Assembly: GCA_010094025.1 (NCBI GenBank)
Contig: ML991892.1
Span: forward strand, 1-40,683
Reading direction: 5' to 3'
Length of the DNA: 40,683 nt
Source: Viridothelium virens
Taxonomy: Eukaryota > Ascomycota > Dothideomycetes > Trypetheliales > Trypetheliaceae
The translations under genes were made by a program, and so were the position numbers. This document shows, one piece after another, positions 1-10,972 of the stretch (the stretch's first letter is position 1; every line of letters begins with the position of its first letter). The notes under the pieces were generated by a model. It made no database searches. It was not told the DNA's origin and was given only the letters and a program-made list of their open reading frames with translations.

Positions 1-346
1 AATGTGTGCTTCAGTCTTAGTGCCTCCTTATATCCTTGCAGCGCTTATATGTACATCTCCTTTACCTCAGCCAGCTTGCCTTAGTCAGCGTAGAGAAGGC
101 CTAGATTGTTGACTATTATAAGTATTGATGTGTGCTTGGGTCTTAATGCCTTCTCCCTTCCTTGCAGCGCTTGTATATACATCTCCTCTACCTCAGCCAG
201 CTTGCTTTGGTCTTTATAAAGAAGGCCTAGGTTGTTGACCGTCTTAAGCGTTGATGTGTGCTTTAGTCCTAATATCTCCACCTTTCCTTGCAGCGCTTGT
301 ATGTACATCCTCTCTGCCTTAGCCAGCTTGCCTTAATCAGTGTAGA
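1..346 (-). repeat. Tandem TPR-coding repeats, 126-bp period
   Basis: Three units are phased exactly 126 bp (42 codons) apart, marked by CCTTGCAGCGCT at 34, 160 and 286 on the plus strand. On the minus strand each encodes a kinesin-light-chain-type TPR with the core NNLGLLY, GKLAE, MYIQALQG and LKHTS. At 81-83 and again near 336 the codon before GKLA reads TAA where the middle unit and the family have Gln; the first unit also has a TAA in MYI*ALQG. These are CAA to TAA changes. The high similarity between units suggests recent homogenisation, as seen in variable NLR repeat domains. Confidence 0.93.
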
Positions 347-1680
347 GGCTACTGAGGTTGTGCAGAGTTTATTCCATTCCAGCTGTATTAACTTTGCTAT
401 TTGCTACAAAATTGTTATATCTTATAGCATAAGCAAGAAGCTGCTGCTAAAGTAGCCACTACTTATTCTTATTATTATTAGGAACCTTTAAAGCAATATA
501 AGTTAATGCTAGCCTTGCCAAACTCTTATCCCAGTCCTTATTCAGCATAAAGATGGTCTATAAATATACACAGCTATGCATGCTGTACCCGCCTAATCTT
601 ATAGTTTTATGGAGAGATGGATCTGTATTAATCAGTTTATAATTGTACAGTATTCTGACTGCTATATTAAAGCTGATTATATCTTTAATAAGTAATTATA
701 TTTAGTTATTATTAATAAAGTATCCATATTGGAGAAGCTTAAACCAGATATTATGTTAATTAAAGTACGCCCATAACTTAAGCAACCTAGCTAATAGCAT
801 ATTTTATTATTTAACCTGATTAAGCAGTAACTGCTATATTATATATAATAATTAATTTTTATATAAGGTTAATTAGGGATTAATAATCTGTAATTTTAAT
901 TATAATACCTTATACAGTCAGAGATATTTAAAAAAAGTTATTATTACCTACTTTAAATATGCACCAGCTATTAATAAAGCAAGTGGTAGGCTATTAAGTT
1001 TTTTGGTAAGCTTTATAGCAGCAGGATTTTATTTATTAGCATAACTTTAACTTAAAGATTTTAAATAATATACTATTTATAATCCCCTATTAATTAAAGG
1101 TATTTAATAAGATCTTAAGGCTATTATAAGTATTTATTAATTTCTTAACCTATATTTAATAACCTAAAGCCACTCTTAATAATTGTGTTATAATAATAAC
1201 TAAGCCATAGTTAGACTTAAAAAAAAAGCAAAGGAAATTTAGTATAAATTTATCTTTATTGCTAAATAATTAAGGATTATTATAATTATTATAAATTAGT
1301 AGCTAGTACGTGTTTTTTAAAAGATTAAGCCAGTTTATAACTGCTCTAACTACATTATTAAGGTTTTCTAAGTCCATATTAATAGATATAAAGGCTGTAG
1401 GCTAATCTTTAATTATTTATTAATTTATATAGCCAAAACTTAGCTTAAGGGAATCTTTATTGCTTATATTTACCCAAAATATTGCTGTGTATTTTTCCTT
1501 ATGCCTATAAGCATATGCTATAATTAGCTAAGTCTTATTAATACCCCCAAGACTATTTAAAATAATAGCGGAATAATTAGGATGGTTATAAAGGAGTTAA
1601 TGTATTTCTGTAAGCTCCTTTTGCCTTGCAATAAGTTATACTACTTTAGGAATATAAAAGAGACTAAAAATAATAATAAA

Positions 1681-1776
1681 CTGCTTAAACTTAGCTCCTA
1701 TGCTTATTAATACTTTAAAATTATATAATATTATCTTTTAATTATTAGAGAATATGCTATAAATAAGATTACTTAC
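1681..1776 (-). other. Probable intron between HET and NB-ARC exons
   Basis: A GTAAGT donor begins at 1776 (minus strand) right after the HET domain block ending in FYKG. The next exon reads FIIIFSLFYIPKVV, the usual start of the NB-ARC exon in this family, so an acceptor near 1681-1683 (CAG) is plausible. The exact acceptor is uncertain because RIP has altered the surrounding bases. Confidence 0.55.
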
Positions 1777-2524
1777 CTTTATAAAACTTATTAATCTCTT
1801 TATAAAGCTGTTTTATTGCTTTTTCCTTCCCCTTATTATAAAGTAATAGCATTAAGATATTAAAAATACTGAGTAAAAAATATGCTTTATTTTTTAATTT
1901 CTTAATATATTAATAAGATGCCCATAATATTTTTTTATAAAAGCTAAAGTCAGTTAATAAGCCCTGCTTTAATATACTTATTAGAATCCTAGTAATATTA
2001 TATATTATTATTTTTAAGGTTAACTTATTATTAAGTTGCTTACCCTTTAAGCTAAAGAACTTAATTAAAGTTAGTGTAATTAGCTTTTACAGTATTTAGC
2101 CTTAAGTAAATTATTAACTTTTCTTAAATGCCAACTTTTATGCATTATTAGGCTGCTAAGTGCCTGCATTACTATTTTATATTAGCATATTAAAGAAATA
2201 TACATAATATTATGCCGCTTTTTAATACCAGCAGAATATTAAAGTAATAGCCTTAAAGAGCTTAATATTATTTTTTTTATTAATGCAGTAAGTATTAACC
2301 CAGAAGTATTAAAGCCTATTAATTATTACTTATTTTACACAAAATTATATTTTCTTATAACCAGCCTTACTTTTGCTAATGCCAGCTTTAACATCCTAAT
2401 AGTTAACCTCCTCTGTGTTATTAATAGCCTAGGTGTGGGATAGGACTGCATAAGCAGGAATATTTTTATTATTAAACTTATAAAGCATCAGCTTATTATT
2501 AGACTTGCGCTTAAAGAGGCGCAT

Positions 2525-3359
2525 TGTGATGTGTTAGGTAACCAAAGCTGGCAAATATGCTTATATAATAAACACTATCTACGCTGCTTATCACACTTAT
2601 TAATATTAAGCATACAGTTAAGGCATTTATGGGAAACTAGGAATACAGGATTATGTGGATTAAAAAGAAGTAATGCTGCTAATTTTTAATGCCACTACTA
2701 AGGAAGGATAGGCGCAACATAATATTAATATATAGGGTAGCAAGGCAGTAATTATGGCGGCGAATTAAGAGTATTATTACAGCAAACATACTATATACGC
2801 GCTATTAATATGGCTAAAAAGCCCTGCATAACCACAGCTAAATAACCTTGCTAGACTAGCATAAACTGCATAAAGTATATTATACTGTAATAGCTGTATT
2901 AGAAATGCGGGGTTGTATCCTACTAATTAAAAGTAGTAAGTTAATTGCATTAATTTAGAGGTACCAAATTGCATAATAGCGTTATACTTATTTGCCTTTT
3001 ATAATTACTATAAGGTTATTATTAATTTTATAACATAATTAATAATAAGATTGCTAAACTTAGCAATAACTAACCTAATGTATTATAAATAATAAAAATT
3101 TAGGAATAAATTACAGTCCATAGAATAAAATTATACAGCATAAGGAGGTTTTAGACTTATTAAGCAATTAAGCGCTAATATAAATGTAATATTAAGGTAT
3201 AAACTGCTATAAAAGCTTAGGAGTAATTACTGTATTAATATATATAATGGTATAAAAATATAAACATAAGTACAAGCTTAAGAGCGTCGCAAAGTTAAAG
3301 TATCTGCAATTTATCCTATATTGGGGGGTTGTTTATAACGCAGGGACAGATATTATTAA
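2525..3359. other. A+T-rich intergenic stretch upstream of the HET gene
   Basis: Holds the upstream region of the minus-strand HET gene. I see no supported coding frame, no clear TATA element and no repeat with a second copy. It is less extreme in composition near 2440-2900. Confidence 0.5.
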
Positions 3360-3720
3360 ATTAGATCTTTAATCTTAGGGCCTATAAGGTTTATGTTAAG
3401 CATTAAGCTTAGCTGAAGCATAAAATAAACATGCTTTCTTATGCTTTACTATTAAATACATCGCATAAAAAGCAATATTAAGGAGTGAGTCTATAACTTA
3501 CTACTGGGATTTTTTAGCACAGCGGGGTATTTACCACATAAGGATGGATATTAGCACATATACATCCTTGCAACTTGCATAATTAGCGCTTATTTTATGC
3601 ATTTTAATAATGCCAGCTTTTAGAATTATGCTGTTTTTCCTACTCTTTTTATCTTTATTTTGCGCCCATTCTATTTTTATTTATAATAAGATATAAAATA
3701 AATATTTATTAATTAATATT
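3360..3720 (+). repeat. Dispersed direct repeat, copy A
   Basis: Shares clear homology with 16390-16705 in the same orientation. The best block contains CATTAAGCTTAGCTGAAGCA followed by TAAAATAAA in both copies; a second conserved block ends in a T-rich stretch containing CTATTTTTATTT and later TTTATTAATTA. Copy A has about 70 bp that copy B lacks, near 3480-3550. Nature unknown: a relic of an LTR or of a shared gene-flanking segment are both possible. Confidence 0.7.
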
Positions 3721-4864
3721 TCTTTCTAATTAATACTTTACCTCAGTATAAGTACATATTTTAAAGCAGCGCATGCACCTTTATACTTATTATACCTCTT
3801 ATTCTTAGTGCTAAATAGTAAACTTTAATTTTGGAAGCTCCCAGCTTTTACATCCGGTATAAACATCAGCAATAAAACCCAGAATATAATAATAAAGGAA
3901 GGACTATTATAAGGTGGGGATATTTTTTATTAAGTTGCTATTGCTAAATTAAATAAATTTTGGTGTAGATTTAGGAGAGATTCCTTGGAGAATAGTTACT
4001 GTGTATAAATTAACTGCCTAAGGATTAACTTATAACTGCAATTATAATTATAACCGCGCAGATAATACAGCCATAGGGAAATAAGGAAGCAGATTAGTAG
4101 CGCGTTTATGCAATAAGGAGAAAGAAAAGGAGGGGAAAAAAATTAAAAGTAAAATAAAATAAAAGCAGGTAAAGTAGGAGTTTATAAGTTATGGATCCCC
4201 TATAAGTAAGTATAAGTGCAGGGGTGCGGCTGTATTAATAATACTGTATTGGGCTATTTTACCCCCCTAAAAAGGCAGTCTCTATTTCCTAATATAATTT
4301 TGCTGTGTTTATTTTTATTTTTAAAATTTATAGCTTTTTTAATATTTAAGATTATTATTAATATTTTTTCTTTTATTTAAATTCTAATAATATTATTTAC
4401 TAAAGTTTAGCTAGCTATTACGCAGAGTTGGAGTTAGCAAAATACTTATTATAGCCCTTTATTAATAATTAAATAAGGCCTTTTAAGACCTTTAATTATC
4501 TTATAATTATTTATAAAGCGCGCCCTTTAAGCTATTTATTCTTTCTCTCCCTCCCTTTTATTACCTTTTTTTCTTTTTTATTAATTAACCTCCCTTCTTA
4601 TCTTTTTTTATTACAGATTCTTATAATACCCCTAGTTTATAAGCAATTTATGGTATATTTTAAATAATAATATTAGTTTATTGCTAATAAATATTATTAA
4701 TTAAATAAACCTTTTATTTAAAAAAAGAATTACTGGCCTCCTTCTGGTGTTAAAAATAAAAAGTAAAAGACATTCCTAATAGAACTGCTAAAGATAATTT
4801 GCTGGCAATAAATATTTAATTAGCACCTATAAAACTTAAATCCTAATGCTACTTAAGGCTATTA
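3721..4864. other. A+T-rich spacer with a CT-rich tract
   Basis: No supported gene. A polypyrimidine-rich plus-strand tract lies at about 4535-4620, like the CT-rich leaders of filamentous-fungal promoters, but no plus-strand gene could be recognised after it. Confidence 0.45.
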
Positions 4865-6480
4865 TTATCCAGCATCTCTGCTTGCTGCAGCTCTTCCTCC
4901 TGCTATTATTAATTTCTCCCCTCTATTTTTAAGTTCTTATAGCTTTACCTGCCTTAATAGTCTGGAGGGTGTTAATTAGCATAAATAAATTATTTGCTAT
5001 AGGCGCGTGTGTTTATATTTTATTATTTTTTTATACTTTACTTTTTGCTCCTTACTAAAAAGATAATTATAAGGTGTTTGGATAACCTTTATAATAGCAG
5101 CTATTAACTCTTTTATACCTTAAATAGTTGCTAGAAGATGTGTAAAATTGCTTATATTTTTAAAGGTTATGGGAATCTTATACTTTAATTTATATAAATA
5201 AGCATAATATCCCCTTAGAATTAAGCGCATAATTATGCATTATTTATAGTATAAAAAAATATTAATAATACTAATTTGCTGAGTTAAAGGCGGATAAAAA
5301 AAAACCTTAATAATTAAAACCCATAGCATATCTTTTAGTATTTTTTATAACTTAAGGCTATTAAAGAGTAGCTTTATTTTATATGCCTAGGTGGATAAAG
5401 TAGCTTTATATGCACCTAATTTAAATATATTAGGTGCAACAGTATGTATTATGCTATCTAATTTTTTGCCGCTAAGTTAATTTATTATACTGTTATTAAT
5501 CTAATTTTTGTTATTTTAAGCAGCAGTAACTTTATTTTTTATCTCAGCCTTATTAAAATATTAGCATATTAAATAGGTATTAAGGTATATACCTTATTAT
5601 ACTAATTTACTTTAAGCTTTTTAAAAACAGCATGTATACTATTATTAAAAACCCGTCCTTATATTATAATATTATATTATTATTTATTTTTATTCTTATT
5701 TAAACTAAAATTGTAATAGTATTATTAATTAGTAAGCATATTAAGGGTAGTCGCAAGCTATCTTTGTATGCATTTATTAAGTGCTACTTATTTACCTTTG
5801 CTTAATAATATATTGTAAAAATAATCTTAAAGCATGCTTTAGGTAACTAGCTTATTTTCTGCATACTTAATTTTATTAACTTCCTTAATAAATTTGGCAA
5901 AAATAAATTTAGTAAGCGGGATTTAAAAGAGTGCTTTAAAAGACTTAATCTTATTGCTAAAGGCTTTTTTAATACCTTCTTAGTTTATATAAATAATCTA
6001 TAACTTAAGCAGTAGAGTTATTTTTTAATCCTTTAGAATTTCTTCTGCAAATACCCCAAAAGGCAATCTAAATTATAATTTTTTTAATTTTTAATTAGGT
6101 CTTATAATATACAACTCCTCTTTTATTCTAATTTTAATCTTTTTTATAATATTTTTAGCTTTTAAGTTAGTAAGGCTGCTGCATTTATTAATAATATAAT
6201 TAGGTTTTACCTACTTTAGTGTATAAGGATCTGCCTCCTTATTATATCCAGATTTTTTATTATGCTTTATATTTATTTAGCTTTAATATTTATATTTTTT
6301 AATTATTACCATAATATTATTACTAAAGTTAATAAACTTAGCAGGTGCGTAGTTACTATTATAAGTATTTTAGGTATAAAGTATTATTTCTGTGTTTTAA
6401 CCTTATTAATATAAAGCTTTTGCGGCCTAAATTAATTAGCAGATATTTATTTAAGTAATAATAGCTTTAGAATTATATCT
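4865..6480 (-). pseudogene. Unidentified protein-coding gene remnant X
   Basis: Two long minus-strand segments read as natural protein apart from stops at likely Gln/Arg/Trp codons. The 5' segment (about 6480-5720) contains KEADPYTLK, FRLPFGVFAEEIL, GIKKAFSNKIKSF and PLTKFIFAKFIKEV. The 3' segment (about 5660-4865) contains KLDSIIHTVAPNI, VFFYPPLTQQISI, IIMRLILRGYYAYLYK, NFTHLLATI and a basic tail with SRLLRQVKL. One frame change falls in the very A+T-rich stretch 5640-5720, either an intron or an indel. I do not recognise the family. The reverse strand is also fairly open here, but its translation looks less protein-like. Length about 520 residues. Confidence 0.45.
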
Positions 6481-6484
6481 TCTT

Positions 6485-6795
6485 ATTAGGGTTTCTATAA
6501 CTTAAATAGGGTCCAGTCTTATATAAAGTAAATTTAAATAAGTAGCCTAAAAAATACCTTCCTTTATTTAAAAAAATATTTTAATTCCCTTTATTAAATT
6601 CTTATAAGGCTTTTATAAACTAAATAGGCTTTAGTCTTATTAAAAGTAAATTTAATTAAATAGGCTAAAAAATACCTCCTATTTAGATTGGAGCCCCTTT
6701 AATTAGAATCTTTTAATAGGGCTTCTGCAAATTAAGTAGGCTCCAGTCTTACTTTAAGTAAATTTTATTAAGTAAGCAAAAAAATACTTCCTAAA
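6485..6795. repeat. Imperfect tandem repeat, three units of 112-118 bp
   Basis: The block AGTCTTA recurs at 6515, 6633 and 6745, each preceded by an AAATAGGxT or AAGTAGGCT core and followed by AAGTAAATTT and AAAAAATAC. The offsets 118 and 112 are not multiples of three, so on the minus strand the units fall in different frames (each can read YF..YL.KFT..KT..YL). This argues for a non-coding tandem array 5' of remnant X, or for a coding array with indels. Confidence 0.75.
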
Positions 6796-8941
6796 AAAAG
6801 ATTATAACCTAATTATAATTTAGGTAGCTACTGCTTAAAAAGTAAACTAACATATTACATACTAGGCTGCAATAATTATTTAATTCTTTGCCTATTTAGT
6901 TGCGGTTATCTGCTAAAAAATAAGTATTATTATAAAGTAATTATATAATTTAGAGGCTTTTTATATACTAATCTTTATTTAAACTAGTTTTAGAGGTGGT
7001 TTTAGTAATATTAATAAATTTTTGCTACTCCTATTTGGATACATCTTAATTATAAAAAAAGTTATAAACTTTTTTATAAATATTATATTTATTATGTATA
7101 AATCTCCCTATAATAGACTATAATTTACTATTAAAGAAATAAAAATAGTATATTAGGTATGCGTGTTATTAGGTCAGTTTTTAATAACATGTTTTAGCAA
7201 AAGCTAACATTATGTAACAGATTAGGAGCCATAAGTACCTAGGTACCTACCTAAACACGTGCTAAGGTACGCGGCACCTGTAATTAGATTATGGGTGTAA
7301 TACTTAAACACTCTTAGCTCTAGTCGCATATTTAGGTGGTACCTTTTATAAAAAATATGCGCCTATAATAACCTAATATTAGCAAGCATATAAGCATGGA
7401 TGGATTTATTATGTGGGATTAATAAGATCTAGCAATGGATAATAATGTTATAGCACTGGCTATAAAAGCTTTTCCAAACCTATAGCATAAAATTCTACCT
7501 CTTAAAATACTCTGGTATGCTGCTATCCCCCTAAAAATAACATACTAATAGCAATTAATAACACGCTCCTTAACGTGATACTGGGTGCTATATTTGTGTT
7601 AAAGTTAATTAATTTCTGTAAAAACCCTAATAACACAGCCCTTTTCCCTTTTAAATTCCTTTATATAATGCAACTCCTTACCCTGCCTCCCCACGCACTG
7701 TGTTTAAAGCTTGGTAATTAAAATTAAGTATGTTAGCCTTATTTAATAATAATAACATTCTAGCAAGTTTAATAGCTTAAATATTATTTATATACCTCTA
7801 AAGCTAGAACCTTATTTTATTCCTTACATATTCTATATAAGCTTAAAGTTTAGCCTAAAATAATATTAGTTAACATAATTTATGCAAAGTAGTGTAAGCA
7901 AATTATAGTACTTAATATTATAATTTAAATAAGTTAGATTAGCTTAACTTATAAAAAAAGTAAAAATAAAAAGACGCTGCTAATGCTTAAAGCTGTTTAC
8001 TTAGAAGAGCTGGCAAAGAGTAGGAAATAAAATTAGCAAATAATAAAAAGAAAGGAAACTTTTATAAGCAATTATAAATACAGACTGCTTAATAGCAAAC
8101 AGCAGGGCTTATGGGTTATAAAAAAAAGTAAAAAGTAAATAATACTAAAATGCTTTTAAAGGGATTTTAAAATTAAAATTATCTAACTAAGGAGAGTGCA
8201 AGAGGGAGCTGAGCATTACTAGCACTAAAAAAACCTAAAGGTAGGTCGCGCGCTTAAGGCTATTCAGCAGCAGAAGTTTAATAAGATGTTTAATTAACGC
8301 GAAGAGAGAGTTATTAAGGTAATAAGTTAAAGATTAAAGTCTCGCGCCAATAATCCTCTTAATAGGTTACTTATGGTAAATAATCTAATCTAAAGTTTTT
8401 TACTTTGCTGCTTAATATGTACATGCTGTCTATTTTATTATAACACATCCTATTATATAAAAGGCCCACTTTTATGTGCTTAAAAGCTTTACTTTATTTT
8501 TGTATATTATTTCTCTCTCTTATACTATCTACTTTCTGCTTATGTAACCTAATTTATTAGTCTCCTATTTTAGCTTTCTTTCTTTAGCTTATTAAAGCTC
8601 TCTCTTTATTACTTTTCTTTTTTACTTTTATAACTGCGCTATTCTTTACGGCTTAAAATTGCCTTGCTATAATATTATCTTTATTAGGATATTCTAACCT
8701 GCGCGGATTATATCCACCTAATGCTTAGGGTTTAAATTATAAATTAATTTACCTTTAAAATCTAAGCTGCCCTTCCCTTTTTATGTAAGTTTTTATACTG
8801 TTATAATTATGGATAATATTTTTAATTTTTAATTAAAAGAATAGTACTAAGGTTAAAAAAAGCAACCTTTTATCCCTGCTTTAGACTGCTTATATTATCT
8901 CTTAAAATAAGGGCGATATTAATCTACTTATATTATGGGTT
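6796..8941. other. A+T-rich region without supported gene; CT-rich leader at its end
   Basis: Contains a small cluster of self-complementary TAGGTACC-type motifs at 7229-7252 and a pyrimidine-rich plus-strand tract at about 8485-8640 that precedes the frame starting at 8942 and resembles a fungal promoter/leader tract. Nothing else could be assigned. Confidence 0.45.
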
Positions 8942-10972
8942 TTGGCAATAATAAATAATCTAATAAATAGCGCAGGTTTACTGCCTACTTTTTGCATTAT
9001 TTATAAGCCAGAATTTTGCAACCATAATATAGCTTCCTTTAATACCTTGCGTAAAGATTACCAGCAGCTCCTAACTAGGATTTTATTATATTGCTTAATA
9101 GGCTATAAACTAAATAACCTATTATATGGCAATTATATTGCTAATAATAAACCTTTTACAGTTTATGCTAAGCTTTATATAGCTAAGGGTGTGCCTTTTA
9201 AGAATAAAAGCTGCATTAATTATGTGTTTATTAGCAAAAAGGGTTATAATAATAAGTTATTTTATTTATTATGTTTTAATAATTGCTTATGCTGGGTTTT
9301 AAAAAAGACATAACCTAGCGGTGTATTATAACCTAAAGTATTAGCGCTTAAGGCGGAATTATATTATCTCTAAATTGCAACATGCAATAGGACCTTTTTA
9401 TAATTTAATCTCTTAAAAGTAGATAATAAAGTAAATTTAGAGTTGCTTAATACTCTTAATATTTATAGCCCTTTACCTATTAAATAGCCAGGGTATATTG
9501 CGGTACCTAAACCCTGCTTATTAAAACTTATTAAAACCCTTTTTAACTTTTAGTAAATTTTTAATTAGCATAATATTACTGGGATGCAGTTTTATTTAAA
9601 TATTATTCAGCACTTTAAAATACTTTAAGTCTAACATAAGCTAATTATATTATATTATCCCCAAATAAATAAAAAAGTTAAATACTTTAATAGCACACTG
9701 GGCAAAGCCCTTATAAAAATATATATTAGCAAAAGTATCCATAATTAGGACTTACATATCCTTATTACTTTATTTGCTGCTTAAGTACGCCAGTATTTAG
9801 TAATAAAAAAGTTTTTATATTACCTTATTTATAATTAACATTTATAATTACTTAATAATATAAATAAACCCACAAATCTTAATAAAACCTTAGAATAACA
9901 CCTTAAATGCGTATAATATGCCTAAAACCTTATAAATAACCTCCTTCTTAATAAACCCATCCTTACTAAATATATACCAAAAAATAAAGTTATAATAAAG
10001 ATGGGTTTAAGGTACAATATTAGCAATTAGGTATTAGTTTATAATAAGCAGAAAATAAAATTTTAACCTTACTGGATTAGTTTATATAAAATAATAAAAG
10101 CAAGTTTATTAGGAATATATTAAATAAAAACTCTAAAGGGTAACACAATAAAGTATCTCTTTTATAGCTTACATTTTATCCGCATGTAAGCAGATAACCC
10201 TACCTAATTCTGGTTAAAGCTTTAAATACACTAATAAGCGCAGCAGTTTAGTATAAGCCCCTTAACACTAAAGCTTAATAAGGTTCTTAACCAAAAAGCA
10301 GTTAATATAATGCCGGCCTTTAATAAACTTGCGGAATTTAAAAGAGCAGAATAAATACAGCAGTTATGGGACATATAAATTAGGCAGGTAAATGCTGCTC
10401 TAAACACCAACCTACACGCGGATATGCAGAATCTGGTAGGGGAGGATATTATAAATGTAATAAGACAATTAAAAAAACCAGCCTTAATGCTTACCTTAAC
10501 ATTTACAATATCCAGTTATAAACAGCTAATAAGTAGAGAGGTTGCTCCAATGTAAATAGGGAGGATGCTAATAGTAATAAGTATAGCCAGACCTACCGCT
10601 AATTTTAATTAAAAGGCCCCTAATGCAGCCAGAAGCTACTTTATTAGGCTCTAATAAAAGGAGCAGCTGTGCTAATGTAATTTATAATAGCGCAAATAAT
10701 TTAGTAAAAAATTTAGTAGGGACGCCTGCTAATAGCAATGCATAAAAGTTAGGCAGCAGACTACCCGGAATAACAAATACATCAGCTTAAGACCTGCCTA
10801 CATCTAGAGGGGCAGGCAGTATATTATTCTACCGGAGGTTAAAGATCCTATAAATATGGATACTATAAATCAGTCCTTAATCCCAATCTTTAAAGGTAGA
10901 GATCCTAATAAAGGGTTGGGAATAGGGTGTAATAATCCTAATAGCATCCTGGGTAAAGTAATTAATTTAAAT
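8942..10972 (+). pseudogene. Ty3/gypsy-derived ORF with integrase C-terminal half, RIP-inactivated
   Basis: One plus-strand frame stays in phase for about 2 kb with stops only at RIP-type codons. Residues 1-123 (8942-9313) are intact from ATG and match no family I know. An acidic/Pro-rich linker follows in its degraded form (to about 9540). From about 9580 the frame reads GMQFYLNIIQHFK, YYPQINKKVKYFNSTLG, HN*DLHILITLFAA, YLVIKKF, which is the C-terminal part of an rve integrase core (family: YHPQTNGKVERFNGTL). Then VLVYNKQKIKF, PYWISLYKI and a LLGIY block form the integrase C-terminal domain (about 10020-10215). A long tail continues to about 10972. Protease, reverse transcriptase and the N-terminal half of the integrase are not seen, so this is a truncated or chimeric retroelement protein. 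Confidence 0.75.

Larger units (their letters stand above)
1..2524 (-). pseudogene. HET-NB-ARC-TPR (NLR-like) incompatibility gene, RIP-inactivated, 3' end off window
   Basis: Minus-strand frame starting at an ATG at 2522-2524. Residues about 30-250 match a HET domain: AYAVLSHT, then YKKI.FCVK, YFWVNTYCINK and LISILKQGL blocks in the usual order, ending in NILMLLLYNKGKEKAIKQLY. A consensus GTAAGT donor follows at once (1771-1776). The frame resumes with FSLFYIPKVV and the P-loop GGINKTQ (1527-1555, GK changed to NK), then FWVNISNKDSLKLSF, typical of NB-ARC. Sixteen kb-scale domain order HET, NB-ARC, TPR is that of fungal NLR-like proteins that control heterokaryon incompatibility and self/non-self responses. 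TPR repeats occupy 1-346. Stops sit at former Gln, Trp and Arg codons, and no frameshift is needed across about 2.4 kb, which fits RIP. The C-terminus lies beyond the left edge. The family call is firm; the specific recognition role is unknown. Confidence 0.9.
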
